DNA of 64,000 nt from Chelydra serpentina (Eukaryota > Chordata > Testudines > Chelydridae): assembly GCA_037349315.1 (NCBI GenBank), contig JBAIAC010000014.1, positions 22,731,001 to 22,795,000 on the forward strand, written 5' to 3'. The position numbers and the translations under genes are program-made. Positions 33,990 through 47,205 of the stretch are shown piece by piece. The notes beneath the pieces are model-generated. The model ran no database searches and was not told the origin of the DNA. It saw only the letters and a program-made list of their open reading frames with translations. Within the stretch, counting starts at the first letter, position 1; each line of letters begins with the position of its first letter.

Positions 33990-36900
33990 CTGCAAATAAA
34001 ATGTCATTGCATGAATCTCAAGTCGGAAACAAGTTAATTCTGCAGTGCTGCTACATTTTATTTAAAGGGAAACTACACCTAAAAATGGAGAGCTTGGGTC
34101 TATTCATCCCCCTATAACAGAAAAATTACATGACATTAATTATTATTAAAATATCCTTTTTAAAGAAAAAACAAAGACAATAAATCCCTACCACAAATGT
34201 TTATCTGACCCACAGTAGAGATGGAGTATAGTTCCTGCACTACCAACATAAACAAATACATCTTGGGTTCAAATGGAGGACCCAATATGTGTAACCTGCA
34301 AAAGCAACAGTGGGTACTGTACACCTTAACTAAACATCATAAATTATACATCTAGTGGAGCAACTGAAGGGAAGAAAAGGAAATCTGATCAGTCTACTGA
34401 GAATTCAGAAGGGTTCAAGAAACATGTCTGAGTGATAACAATGTCAACACATAATTACATGCATGGACGGTGTTTAAAGCATGCCACAATGAGAGAAAGA
34501 CGAACAAGATTTTTTTTCTGCAATATGGATTTCCCTTTTACCTGAGGCATTCATTAGGTTGCACATGGAAAATTAAAAGTCTGTTATTGTCATAAAATAA
34601 CTCTTTATGTTAAGATACGGAGTATAAATCATTACTCACCAAGCTGAGTGGCATATTTGCTGTAAAGCACAGTTTGCTATTGTCATTCTGTGCATTTTTA
34701 TTTTAATAAATTTTGAAAAAATGAAATAAAATGAAGAGTTCTTAAATGAAAGTCTTGCACTCAATATGGTCCTGAGGGCTGCTTTTGTGAAATTAAAATA
34801 AAGGGAATTATTTCAAGCCTATGGAAATTTGGGGGATTGAATAAACCATCTCTTCTTACTCATGAGAGTTCCTCTACTGTATTTTCCTAGTGCCACATTG
34901 ACATCTGCTAGTGAAGAGAACAATAATAATGTTTGCTTCTCTTTTCTCAGTTCACATGATCTGTTCCTACCCAGCCTATCCCTCTGTCAAGAAGTACTAC
35001 TGGGAACACAGAACTGAGAGCATTTAATTCATCACTTTGGGGTCAAACTTCTTTGACTCTTACAGAAAAAACAGAGATCTCAATGCTCTCTGGTGTACTG
35101 CACTCTAAACAGCATAGATCTGAGGCGACTGATGTATAATGGAGGTTTGTAGAGCAGTGATGGGGAGTGGAAAAGTGTATTCATTGCTCATCATAAGCTT
35201 GCTAACAGCAGCAGGTACATTGTGGCCACAATTCCAGAAATCCCTTAGGAGTACTTTCCTAAATGAGGGCCCATGTTCCCTGCACAGGAATAAAGTCTCC
35301 AGGTGTTGGGATATATGCACTATATCTTTTAGTTTATTTCACTAAAGCTCTTTGTTCTAAGTTATAAGACGGCCTTCTGTGATTCTTTATGACATGATAC
35401 CAGAGACCCCTGCACAGGTGTTCTCTTCCCTTCCTTTCAGTGCAGCTGTGCCTCACAGAAACACAACTGGTCCCACAATATATAGCATGGAACGAAACAC
35501 ATATTAGCATAATGCTTTGGTTATGTCTGGCTTGGGTATGAGGCCAATGGAACATCCTGCTAACATGCATTGTACACTATATATTAAGAAACTGAGTGTC
35601 ACTGCAATATTTCCATCTTCATCATATCAGGTCCTGCATTGTCACCGAAGCCATTATATGCAACGGTTATTTTTTAAGTGTGAATTTCCAATCTGTTAAG
35701 GTTTGGATTGGTGGTCATTTTATTTAAAGCAACCCTAGCAGTTACACAAAATAGCTTTTCAGTGTTGGAATTGTACATGTCTACCAATATTAGTGGGAAT
35801 TTCTATCCAGTCCATACAATGGGCACTAAACTGTCCTTGTTCTTTTGAGTCACCTTTGTGTGTGTGTGTGAATGTGTGTCCCCGAAGGAGGAGCAAAGCA
35901 GTAGTAGCCAATGGGAGGTTTACTGAGCCATTCTACCTGGGCAGGCAAAATGGCTGGAGGAGTTAGAGGTGGCATGCTCAGCAGTTACTTCTTGCTGCAG
36001 CTCCAAAATGGAGTGGTGTGCGCTCTGTAAGGGCCAAGCTGCTGGAGGGCTGATCCTTAGGAGACACCCTTATAGTGGGTTAGTCAGTTGTCAGCCAATA
36101 TCTTGTCCTGTTCCTGCCCTGGTATTCTAGGGTGCTTCCTGCCCCCTCTTCACCTATATCACATGTATGAAAGCCACAGTATAATTTAAATCTATAAATA
36201 TTATGAGGGAGGGGAGAGACAATATTTGGTAGGTCATGTTTGATATGAAATCCTGTTGGGGGCAGGATTCTAAATGGGGACTGAAACACTATGGAGAGAC
36301 TGTACTTTGCTGCTTCTCAGAGCAAGGAGAACAGTACACACCCAGCTATGCCTGCCAGTGATAGCAACATACTTGCTAGCTGGCTGGGCTGCTGGACATG
36401 CCCCTCTCACTGCAGTCCATGTCCAATTGCAGACATGATGGCTGGATAAGAGGGCTAGTTGTGATACCTCCTACTGCTCTCGAGTCATAGAATCATAGAA
36501 TCATAGAATCTCAGGGTTGGAAGGGACCTCAGGAGGTCATCTAGTCCAACCCCCTGCTCAAAGCAGGACCAACCCCAACTAGATCATCCCAGCCAGGGCT
36601 TTGTCAAGCCTGACCTTAAAAACCTCTAAGGAAGGAGATTCCACCACCTCCCTAGGTAACCCATTCCAGTGCTTCACCACCCTACTAGTGAAAAAGTTTT
36701 TCCTAATATCCAACCTAAACCTCCCCCTCTGCAACTTGAGACCATTACTCCTTGTTCTGTCATCTTCTACCACTGAGAACAGTCTAGATCCATCCTCTTT
36801 GGAACCCCCTTTTAGGTAGTTGAAAGCAGCTATCAAATCCCCCCTCACTCTTCTCTTCTGCAGGCTAAACAATCTCAGTTCCCTCAGCCTCTCCTCATAA

Positions 36901-39383
36901 GTCATGTGCTCCAGCCCCCTAATCATTTTTGTTGCCCTCCGTTGGACTCTTTCCAATTTATCCACATCCTTCTTGTAGTGTGGGGCCCAAAACTGGACAC
37001 AGTACTCCAAATGAGGCCTCACCAGTGCCGAATAGAGGGGAATAATCACGTCCCTCGATCTGCTGGAAATGCCCCTACTTATACAGCCCAAAATGCCATT
37101 AGCCTTCTTGGCAACAAGGGCACACTGTTGACTCATATTCAGCTTTTCGTCCACTGTAACCCCTAGGTCCTTTTCTGCAGAACTGCTGCCCAGCCATTCG
37201 GTCCCTAGTCTGTAGCAGTGCATGGGATTCTTCCGTCCTAAGTGCAGGACTCTGCACTTGTCCTTGTTGAACCTCATCAGATTTCTTTTGGCCCAATCCT
37301 CTAATTTGTCTAGGTCCCTCTGTATCCTATCCCTACCCTCCAGCGTATCAACCACTCCTCCCAGTTTAGTGTCATCTGCAAACTTGCTAAGGGTGCAGTC
37401 CACACCATCCTCCAGGTCGTTGATGAAGATATTGAACAAAACCGGCCCCAGATCCCGTTCTCCTGCTTTCTTGGAGGATAGAGGCGCCATAGATCCTTCC
37501 CTACCCTTGCACAGCAGCACAGCAAAGGGCAGGATTTTGCTGATAATCTGAAGTGTAGAATTTCAGTATCAATACATTCTGAAAAGTGCATTTCATATAA
37601 AATGTATAGCTCAGCTAAAAATAATGTGGATTGCAAAAAATTATTTTAAGAAATGCACAAATACAGGACACACAATGGTAGAGTTCCTGAGATCATTATT
37701 TCTAGAAGAAAACCTGTTTGGGACTATATTTGAAAAATAGGGACAGATTGGCTCTCACTTACTTTACTGTAAATCTGGGGTAAACCCAGTGACTTCAAAG
37801 GAGATACTTCCAATCTGTGCAAATACAAATGAGAGCTGAATCTAAATCCTTTTATACACATTTCTGGTTCTTTTTATAATGACTCATTATGGTTCAATGC
37901 CAGTAAATAATTAAAGACATTTCAAAACCATGACTGATTAAACTAATGATGTTTTGCAAGAGAGGTTTTACTGACTCTATTGTGCATTTTATTTAACTCG
38001 TTAAGATAACACAGCAGCAGTCTTGCAGAATTCACTTGATATTTTTTGGCAAATGTGGCACTAGCAAAAATTTCAGCACAGGACAAGAACGTTAAAGAAA
38101 AAATAAGAGGGTATACTCCACAATTTATATGATAAAGCCATAGATTTCCCCCTTCTTCAATTACATGATTTCAGGAATAGCCTTATAAAGCAATCATCAT
38201 AATAACTGAAGAGACACCTTTAAATAGAGTGTGTCTAAAAAAAGAATTCTTTGGCAGTCTATTTTGACATTCTTACCTTGAGTAGTCTGATCACTTTTTA
38301 AAATAAAAAACTCAGGTTTGAAATGTCTTTACAAAAGACATTTAACTCTCCGAGTCTGCCAGTAGATCCATCTGTGCACACATGCTGTTACAGTGTTTTG
38401 CTTACTGTGAATATCACAGTCGGTGAAACTTTTAAAAATATTTTAAATTCAAGCAATGATTAAAAAAAAAAGAGAAATGGAACAATAAACTCCTCATGGT
38501 ATGAACTTTAAAACAAGATCCCTGTCAAGAGAGATCAGTTTCTACTCGTATTCACCTTAACAGTATCCCTCAAGTTCTGATTATTTTCATTTTCTGTTTG
38601 CCATTTCGAAGGGATGGTGTCTCTCTCTCAAAATTTAATGGAGACATTTTACATTCAATAATTTTGCTGCCAGGGAAATTGCAGTGTATCATTTGAGCAG
38701 TGGAAATGGAACCTTCACTATAAATAGCCTAGAGGTCTATTCACAAAAATGAATTGCAAAAAAGTTGCATTACTCAAAGGTAGCATAATTTTGTGACAGA
38801 ATGGAATACAATTTTATCAAATGGACAGAATTCATTATAAAACGTTCAGATTTTCATCTGCTGTACATAAAATATTGTTATGAAATTATTTATTAATATT
38901 ATTAATGTGCAGTGCACATTTGTTATTATAAACAAAATGGAAGAGCTACTGCATTTTTTCCCAGTGGTCATCACATTATGATGCATATATTTATTATACC
39001 ATGAAGCCCTTTTTAATTATCAGAATACCTTTGTCCTTGTAAGGCTCCAATTATTGAGAGCAGGGATTCTCCCTTAATTTTTTTATTTTACTGCATTATA
39101 TTACTTTACTGTATTGATCACCTAATTGTAAAATAATGCTGTCACCATTTGATAACCAGATTACTATATTGTTGTGGATAGACAACTACTCTCTCCATCT
39201 TATATTATTTATCACATATAGCTATGTACAAATAATACCCTTTCATCATGCCTTTTATATGGTAAACACTTATTCTAAACTGCATAAATAAATACTCAAA
39301 AATGAAATGACAAAGGGTTGGAAATGAAAGGAACAAGGGTGGATGACTCAATCACAAGAATAAAGGAAAGGAAGGAAATCCAC
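33990..39383 (-). other. SORBS2 intron downstream of the neural exon
   Basis: This 5.4-kb intron contains the CR1 copy at about 36485-37470 and a dispersed-family foldback at about 37740-37853. The stretches 34.0-36.4 and 37.9-39.3 kb are AT-rich with no gene visible. Confidence 0.7.
36485..37470 (-). mobile_element. 5'-truncated CR1 LINE with reverse transcriptase C-terminal half
   Basis: Minus-strand frame 36579-37520 is open for 313 codons and carries the CR1 reverse transcriptase motifs [13 protein letters not shown] and the catalytic FADDTKLGG, then the conserved [17 protein letters not shown] and [19 protein letters not shown] near the end. The 3' terminus is the CR1 repeat ATTCTATGAT (36485-36510 on the plus strand). 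The endonuclease and the start of the reverse transcriptase are missing. Homology fades just upstream of GPVLFN, so the 5' edge near 37470 is approximate. With no frameshift in 300 codons, the insertion looks recent compared with the degenerate copy at 61.4 kb. Confidence 0.93.
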
Positions 39384-40967
39384 CTTGGAAACACAGTGCA
39401 CTATCATTGTCTTGCTTGTTGTTGTTGGTTGTATCCATGTCTTGAAAAGAGGCACTAAGAGGTAGTCTTCCACAATCATTTTGGTACAGTGGACAATGAA
39501 TGGCACCATCTTGAGGCAGTGGATGAAAAGGCTGGGGCATGGGACTTTTTCTAAGAGCTTTAAGAGATGAATTCCTTTCAGGTATGTCTGGAAGCAATTC
39601 AGTAATAAGTCTGTGTAATATACTGTTGTCTGGCAAGCTTCCCCTTCTTTTTTCTGCTTTAATTTGGTCACAGATATCTTTAAGAGCAGAATCTAGTGCG
39701 TCAAACACAGATGATTTGCATTTAGTCTTCTCAGTCTGTTTTTTAGGGGCTGAACTTTTTTTCCTCCGGAAAGGCACTGGACTGACTAGGAATGCTATCT
39801 TAGAGAGGCCAGATTCTGCTTCTTGTCTCCTTGTGTCTTCAGTACTTTCCTGTTTAGCCCTTTCATGCTTTAACATGGTGGTGAAGCGGGTGTAGGATGC
39901 TGGGCATCGTCCCTTGCAGGAGCTGATGAGATGCTTGTGGTGGTGGTGGTGATGGTGGTGATGATGGTGATGGTGGCCTGATCCATAAAAACTCTCAGAA
40001 GATGTAAAGGAAAAGTGGTCAAAGTCACTTTCACTACAAAAGGATGAGCCTTCTATCTGGATAAAGTCACTGAGGTCAGAGACCACTCCATCTTGATCAC
40101 TGTCAGAAAACTCCAGATGCGATCTTTGTGGCTCATCACTGGTCACTTCAATATGAATTGGCACCAGAGTTTTAGGCTTGCAGTTGCGTTGTACTTGAAT
40201 GGCATGTCTACCTTGATTTTCCTCCTCCAGCAGGGACTCAATAGAAAATCGCCGCTTTGAACATAAGCCATTTTTAGCAGGCTGTAGTGTTACTATTGAT
40301 AATGTTTCATCACCTAAATTCGGCATTGATTTTGATTTTTGAATTAATTTTTCAAATTCAGATATCCTGGTAGGCACCATGTCCCTGGGCACCTCTTCAG
40401 TAGAAGACTCTCTCCAGCCCTGAAGCATGTCTTTGTGCTGTTCTTTTTCATACTGTAATATTCTGGACTTCACAGAACAAATCACCTCAGAATTCATCAA
40501 GTCCTTGCGATTGATACGGTGCATCTTCTTGTACATTTTTAGGAATCCTGGGGTATCATGTGCAGATCTATGACGAATTCTTGACCGACTAGTACCATGG
40601 CTCTCAGGAACATATGGGGAGGCCCACGTCAATGAGCAATTGCCTTTGGAATCCTCCTCGCAAATGAGAGATACCATACTTTCAGACTTGGCCTGTGCAT
40701 CAGGGAAGCTATCGTGATCATCTGTTAACAGATCATCACAGCTACGAGATTTCCGTTTGGGAGAGGCAGTTTCTTCTGTGCTGCTCCAGACTTCTGCATT
40801 CTGACGAGTCATTTGCCAGCCATTCTTATAATGGATTGCCCTTCTTGAATCACTTGGAACAGCCAAATGTTGTCTATACGTGCTACAATAATCTAATTCA
40901 TTTGAAGTGTTGTGGTTGTGCACTGAATAACTGAAAAGGGATGGATACACTTGGCTAATATCTCCAC
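39384..40967 (-). CDS. SORBS2: SORBS2 large neural (nArgBP2) exon
   Basis: This uninterrupted 1584-nt exon enters after a phase 1 junction (AG|GT GGA GAT, giving G-G-D) and leaves in phase 1 at CAAG|GTGGAT. It encodes about 528 residues. Recognisable blocks in order are [54 protein letters not shown], a stretch of 13 His (39937-39975), [18 protein letters not shown] and [18 protein letters not shown]. These match the brain-specific exon of nArgBP2, whose isoform concentrates at dendritic spines and binds SAPAP-, WAVE1- and PAK-related partners. The region looks disordered, rich in Ser and charged residues, with basic phosphorylation-type motifs. Skipping it keeps the frame from the 44.3 kb exon to the 33.9 kb exon. 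Confidence 0.97.
39937..39975 (-). repeat. Trinucleotide (CAY)13 coding for poly-His
   Basis: Thirteen His codons in a mix of CAC and CAT lie inside the neural exon. The codon mix suggests protein-level selection or old age rather than a fresh slippage expansion. Confidence 0.95.
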
Positions 40968-43900
40968 CTTTATAATCCATTGAGCAGCATGGTAAAAAAG
41001 AGACATTGCCAGAAATTAACAGGTTCAAAAAGTTGGAAATAATGTCAGTAAATATCAGAAAGAACAGAAAAGAGAAAGCAGTTAGTGTATCTAACCTAGC
41101 AATCAAGTACAGCATACTGCTAAAGATTAGAAGAGAAAAGCAAATAATCCATGTAAAACAATTATTTAATTTTCCAACTGTAAAAATTTACTCTATATAA
41201 TTTAAACATCAGAAAGGATTCAGTGCCATATGTTTCTATTAATAATAAAACACATTTAAATACTAGACTGTTAAGACAGTGCATATCTTTACATTAAAAG
41301 TTCCACATATAAAAAGGTACCATTGGTTCTGAAGCTTGTGGAAAGACAATACACCTACAGAAGACAGAGATGGGGCCAAACCAAAAGTCTGGATCTGAAG
41401 ACACCCTACTTCTGGGAAAGCATGAATCCAGAGGCAGAACTGAACTCTGTCTCAGGCCCATCTCAGAGACAGGAACCATAATCTAATGTTTGTATAGCAC
41501 CTACCACTATGGCTTTCAATCTGGTCTGGCCTTTAGGTACTACCAAAATACAGATGTTAAAGAATAACATCAAAAACAAATGCCAAAAATGAGCAAATGT
41601 AAATTTATGTTTGACAAAAAGTTCCTGTTGTACACTTGATTTTGACTTTTGCACACAGTTGTGTTTGGCTCAGGATGAAAGGGAAAACAGTGTTGTGGAT
41701 GCAAACCGTTTACCGCAGCTGCACATTTAACTAAGACGACTAAGAAAAATCTCTGTATGCGAATGGATAAGATGTGAATCTCTTATGGGAGATTTCTGGT
41801 CTCTCAGGTAGCGTATGTGTGGTAAAACTATGTGAGGAATGGAACTTGAATGGACTAGGAAGGAACATTACAACAGCATAATATGTGAACAATGAAGCAG
41901 GTCACTAGACACATTTCTCTGTGCACTTGTGGGTGTGTTTCCTGCAGAAAGCCTCCCAAAGTTCCAACCATTTTTCCTTTTATTTCCCCTACTTAGCTGA
42001 CTGTCCTTCTGAGTGAAGCTGGATATGGCTGTCTCTGTAACCCATCAGCTGGCTGCCGGGTTCACTCTGCAGTGCTCTTGCCCAAGTAATGAACTGAATC
42101 CCAAATGTGGGCCATCCACATGGCACTATGTGACAACTACCTTGAGATTCTAACCTGCTGCTAAGCTTTCTGATGTGCATTAAGGTTACATGTCCTTCAA
42201 AAGGTTCACTGTATTAACAACTTAAACCACAGTGCAACTTCATAACTCATGCCTTTTTAGAAAACCTGCTTCTTTGCTATTAAGAGCAGCCTATCTGTAA
42301 CAATGGCTCCTATTTACTCAACACATCTTATTCAACACATCTACATCCCTATCTGCTGTAGGTAAAATGTTTTTACTATTTTTTACTCTTCTTACACTCA
42401 CAGGACCAATAGAAGAAATGAGCTGGATTCTACTTCATTTGCATTTTTAGCAGAAATGATAGCTAAATTCCAAATGGGATATTTTCAAAATGCCCAAGGA
42501 CTTATCAATAAAAGTCAATGGAATTTGTGCACCTAGATGGCATAGGTGCTTTTAAAAATCTCTCCCCAAGCTGAAAGACCAATCATTTACACCTATGAAA
42601 CCACAATGAAGGCAATGGGTTTACACAGGTGTCACTGGGGGCATAATCTAAAAAAAAACAGGGTGCATTGCACTGGTGCAACTGAAGATATAATTTAGCC
42701 TGCAGAATCTGGGGATGATGTGCAAGAATCAAAGAATTCAACTTGCCTTTCAGATCCAGGGTTGAGTTTTCAGGGCTGAAAGTTAGAAAAGCCATACTTT
42801 TACTTCTAACCTGAGCACATTTGATCTGGAAGTCACTGAGAGACAAGTCAGAGTCACTTTTCACAACAGAAATGCTAAAAAATTCAGTTCAGGATACATA
42901 TTTCAAAGAGCCCATAGTCTGGATTGGTCAAATTTGAACAAAACAGAAATCACCTGCAAAATTAAAATCTGGATCTGGATTTCAAACATTTGCAGAGTTC
43001 GGGATGTTTGGATCTAGGGTTTTGGTTCAGACTTCTCTCCACTCATTATTTTTACCTAAAATACATTAACTTCATATGCCTTTTAAAGATACAATCTGAA
43101 ATGATATGTTGATCAAAAATCTTACAACACACTTTTTACTTGAAAGAGTATTTGACTTCAAGAAATGTAATGTTTTAGTAGGGTATCATTTATTTATGAG
43201 AGAATGGTATATAGTGTTGCTCCAGGCTGGATACCCATATAAATAATACTCAATTTTGTGGCAAATTCTCTACAGGGATCCATCCTTCAATACAGAGAAT
43301 ACTCGTACCTTAATGCTTGCTGTGCTTAGCTATGCTTGCTTTCCTATTACTCATCCTCCAACATCTTCCCTACTATTTGTTTGCCTTGTCCACTTGTTAT
43401 GTTCTGTTGTAACCTAGACTGTAAGCTCTTATGGGCTTTTGCAAGTTTATACAGTGCCTAGCACAATGAGGCTCTGATTGGAAATGTTAGCCACTACTAT
43501 AATGCAAATAAATAAATAATAATAAGAGGATTATGAGGGAGGTGCAGAACTCTATATTCACTCCCAATGTAAAAAAATCACTAATACCTTAAAACCTTTT
43601 GTTTTACTTAAAAAAACACAAAACTTCTTTACAGGTAAGAAATACTAGACATATAAGGAGGAGAGGTTTGAGTGACTGGCAATTAAAAAAGAACCATCTT
43701 ACATAAGAATCAGACACTATATGGGTTGTATCTTACCCACTAACTATTGAATTTTTGACAAAATCCATCATCTCAATTTCATACTGGGGCATTTTTAAAA
43801 AAAATTAGATTCCTAGAACTTATCAGCTACCAAGAATCAGATGTAGGTTTGAAGGAGGAAAGGAATGTTTTAAGGATTTATTTGCATGGCAGTGATCTTG

Positions 43901-44308
43901 AATGCTGTTTCTCTTACTTCACGTTCTGTGCATACTAGAAGAGTTTGAAAAATTACAATAATCTCATAAATGCTGGCAAGAAAGCAATGTATGAAATGCA
44001 ATTTTATGAAATTATGTAAAATTTTACAAATCACATTATTTTTGACTGATTTTCTTTGAATAAATATACAGTAGATACTATATATGAAAAATAAATCCAG
44101 GTTTGAATCAGCCTGAAATAACACATTCAAGAATAAACAGGTTAGCCTTTCATTAGAAACTAAAGGCTGTTGTTTTTTCTTCAGTGAATTGTGTCTGAGC
44201 AACAGCATATAGTACCTGGCAGTTATTACTAACATTTAATACCGTATGCAATAGGAATTCAGTATTAAACAAGGTTATTGTCTGTTTGCTAATCTGCTTG
44301 TCTCTTAC
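40968..44308 (-). other. SORBS2 intron upstream of the neural exon
   Basis: This 3.3-kb AT-rich intron has a ggatctggattt-type repeat fragment at about 42890-43040 and a LINE/SINE-type tail at about 43379-43525. No gene is seen. Confidence 0.65.
43379..43525 (+). repeat. Dispersed repeat tail ending in AAT-rich microsatellite
   Basis: The sequence runs ctgtaagctcttatgggctt, then acagtgcctagcacaatgag, then ends in aataaataaataataataag. This is the common 3' tail of an old amniote retroposon, recognised by style; the exact family is not certain. Confidence 0.5.
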
Positions 44309-44487
44309 CTTTTGCTCTTGATGGAGAAGAAGGAGAAGAGCTAGTTAAAGGCTTTCTAAGGGTAGTGTATGTGCCCTGCATATCTGCATGGCCCAGGCTA
44401 GTCCTGTTTGCATTTTGATCACTGTGCACCCTCTGATGACTTACAGCAGGCTCCGACTTCCTCCTTTTTCTGTAGTCACTTGCAGAA
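44309..44487 (-). CDS. SORBS2: SORBS2 exon, basic/serine-rich linker (RKRRKSEPAV)
   Basis: This 179-nt exon takes one base to complete a split Ser codon and ends in phase 1. It encodes SASDYRKRRKSEPAV at the start and TSSSPSSPSRAK at the end. Both ends match SORBS2; the middle is divergent. The acceptor is TTCTTTAG and the donor AAAG|GTAAGA. The phase 1 end is shared with the neural exon that follows, so splicing can go either into that exon or straight to the 33.9 kb exon, which is the known ArgBP2/nArgBP2 choice. Confidence 0.95.
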
Positions 44488-44704
44488 CTAAAGAAATAAT
44501 CAATATTAGTGCCAGTCTAAACCTTGTGAGCAGGGCTCATTTGAATACTTTCTCTTCAGGGATCAATACGCAGGCCCCTTAGCTGTGACCCACTTAACAC
44601 AACCAACACTGTGTGAACAAATAGACTAAAAATATAACAGGACAAGGCACTGTTCGCAGCTCCCCCAAGAACGGCATACTTTGCAGAGTGAAGCTCCATT
44701 TGTG

Positions 44705-44985
44705 CTAACGCTGACTAAAAAATGAAAATCTGTTTTCAGGAAAAATTTCAGAATTTTGAAGCCATTTCATCTTTAAAGGTTTTGAAAAGGTTTTACCCCT
44801 TCTTTTGTTTATCCAAAATTTTTCACTCTTCCCTATTTTTTATCTAAAACATTATCAACATGATCAAAATGTTTACTGAAACATGTCCATAAACATTTCA
44901 ATAACGTTTTCAAGGATTATTTTAAGGGACACTACATTTTTCACAGAAAATGTAAACTTTCAACATTGTTGACAAATTTTGGCAC
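44705..44985. repeat. AAAATTTT-rich dispersed repeat (copy 1)
   Basis: This is a long run of A/T-clustered words such as ggaaaaatttcagaattttg. Similar stretches occur at about 49015-49220 and 53085-53385. The resemblance is in composition and word order and was not aligned. Confidence 0.4.
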
Positions 44986-45527
44986 AAAAGGCCATGTTTT
45001 GGCTGAAGGACTTTGTTTCAAACATTTCAATCTCTAGTTTTGGCAGTTTGCTTCTTCCCAGGCTTTGCTGCTGTGCCAGGGGCATGGGCAGCTTTGCTTC
45101 TGCAGCTTCTTTTGGTGCTGGGAGGCTGCCCTGTGTGCTGTCTGTGGCACAACAGCTATGTCCGCTATCTGACCGCAACCCAATCCTTCATCTTATATAA
45201 TGGTGCAAATGTTAGCTTTCAGCAGGGGATGTGGGTGTATGTCCATTGATTCCCGCCAAAGAAAGCTTCTCCCTCTGCTGCATGTTGGTGGGATGTTGAC
45301 CCTCACTGTCTCTCTTTGTCCCCACCCCCTTGCATTGTCCCAACCTTGGTTTGCCATGGCTGTTCAGAACCAGTAAGCAGAGGACTGAACTGCTGGTGGC
45401 ACTGAAGCAGCCGTAGGCAGTTCCTGGGCTGTGTAAGTGACCTGGGCCTGCTTGAGTTAACTGTCTAAGACAGCCTGTAGGCTTCAGCACCTGCAAATGA
45501 CCAGTTCCCATGCTACACAGGCTTGAG

Positions 45528-45742
45528 GTGATCACATTTCCCAAAGGGAAAACAGGATACCATGTGGTGCAGGGTGCGGGACGGGGGCAGGCAGGGCTCA
45601 GGCGAGCAGCGACGAACATACTAGATAGGGTGACTGTATTTCCCAAAGGCTGGGGCTGGTGTCATCACCTGAGCTCTGCCTGCTCTCCCCTCCCGCCCCC
45701 TGCGTGAGGCCGGGGCTGGCGTTGCTGCTTGCCCAAGCCTAG
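45528..45742. repeat. Fragments of the 58.8-kb hAT MITE family
   Basis: Two head-like pieces (gatcacatttcccaaaggga and agggtgactgtatttcccaa) flank GC-rich sequence like that of the complete element at 58826-59281. No intact ends or target duplication were found. Confidence 0.5.
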
Positions 45743-46025
45743 TGACTGGAGGCTGGAACATACTGCCAGTTACGTGGAGCTGAGTACAGCTACAGCCAGC
45801 AAAACTTTCTCAGGCTGAATGCTGGGAAGGGATAAGGGGATTGTGGAGTTCCTTTAGATCAGGAGCAGTGATAAGGACATGAGAAGTTATCATCCACAAG
45901 AGACATTATGTTATCATCATCCTCCACACGAGCCTTAGACCCAGTGCAGACCCGTCTTTGCCGCACACCTTTGCTCTTTCCTCTTTGCTCTACACATTTT
46001 GGCAAGTCCTCTATATATTTGGTCT

Positions 46026-46328
46026 CTATGGCGTGGCTACACTAGAAAAATTTGCTAGCATAGCAATTTCATTTGGGAGTGTGAAAAAAAAAATCACATA
46101 CTCCACTCTCATAGCTACGCCAGCAAACACTCTAATGTAGACGCAGTTATACTGGCAAAAAAGTCCTTTTATCCATGTGTCTTATTCTGCTCAGGGAACT
46201 GGTTTAAACTATACTATTGAAAGAACTCGTTTGCTGGACTAAGTTTCGTCTACACTAGTGGGGTTTGCCAGTATAGTTGTACAGTATATTTATACTGGCA
46301 AAGCCACTTTAAGTATAGACAAGGCTTA
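46026..46328. repeat. Harbinger-like or related MITE pair
   Basis: GTCTACACTAGTGGGG and AGTATAGACAAGGCTTA words, with repeated internal tatactggcaaa motifs, mark a degenerate element or two overlapping ones. The outer ends are not well defined. Confidence 0.5.
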
Positions 46329-47155
46329 GAAAGCTGAGCTGTGATACAGGAAATAAAGATCAGTCATGGGGTAGACCTAAGAAAGGACAGATTAGAGGAA
46401 ACCCTTGAAAAAAGTAAGTAGAAAAGAATGGGATCTCATGCACTCAAGAGCACAGGGATCTTGTTTCAGGATCCAGTGTCAGGGCCTAAACAGACAGATG
46501 TATCTAACAGCCACAGATTGCTTTGCATGATGAGGAGAAAGTTAATATAAGGTGTTGCAGGGTTACTCTTTTTTCATTTTTAAATTAGGTAATAGATTTA
46601 ATGTAAGGGTTAACACAAGTAGGTGTTGTGAAATACAGGATTTTTTAAGAGGGATTTGAATTAAGAGAGTCTGGTACTTTGCACACTGGGATGGGAGTTC
46701 CAAGCACAAAGACAAGAATAGGAGAAAGATATGAAGATAGAAGGGAGGTTGGATGGTTGGGGGAAGCAAAGAAGAGGTGTAATAAAAAATGAGTGCAAAG
46801 ATGTTGGGAGAGGTGGAGTACTGTATGCAGTGCATTGAAAGTGAGGGATAGAGGCTACACATTAATACAGACAGTGATGGAGGCCAGGGGAGAGGTTTGA
46901 AGGATTGGGTGACGTTCTGAGTAGCAGGCAATACATCCTTCTAAAACAAAAGGAAGAACTGCAAATCTCAAAAGAACCCACACTCAATATTTTGTCATTA
47001 TCCCACATGTGGGATGCTGTAGGCTGGATCCCAAGAAGTGCTATGCAAGTGAAGAGCGCCCTCAACTTCCACTGACTTCAGGATGCTCAACAGGCCTGTT
47101 GCCTCTGTGAGGACTGGTCAGCTTATCTACTGCAAGGACACATCATGTTTCTTAC

Positions 47156-47205
47156 CTAGAAGGTCTGTCCAGGCCTTTGTCTGGAGAAGGGTGATATAAG
47201 GAGGT
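47156..47205 (-). CDS. SORBS2: SORBS2 exon, TSLYHPSPDKGLDRPS segment
   Basis: This 50-nt exon starts in phase 0 and ends in phase 2. It encodes TSLYHPSPDKGLDRPS, aligning with the mammalian ASLYQSSIDRSLERP segment as I remember it. The acceptor is TTTTCACAG and the donor AG|GTAAGA. The split last codon is completed by the first base of the exon at 44.3 kb, giving RPSSASDY. It can receive splicing from the 54.3 kb exon or from the candidate first exon at 47.6 kb. Confidence 0.93.

Larger units (their letters stand above)
44488..47155 (-). other. SORBS2 intron with AAAATTTT-rich and MITE-derived repeats
   Basis: This 2.7-kb intron holds an AAAATTTT-rich repeat (about 44705-44985), pieces of a GC-rich MITE family (45528-45742) and a GTCTACACT-type element (46026-46328). 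No gene is visible. Confidence 0.65.

Noticed and set aside
40968..41115. N-terminal extension of the neural exon frame to a Met at 41115
   Set aside because: The frame is open, but an AG acceptor at 40968-40969 fits the phase of the preceding exon and the SRAK-GGD junction known from mammals. The upstream part is intron.
45212..45646. 144-codon minus-strand frame
   Set aside because: It overlaps MITE-derived GC-rich fragments and has no domain-like features.
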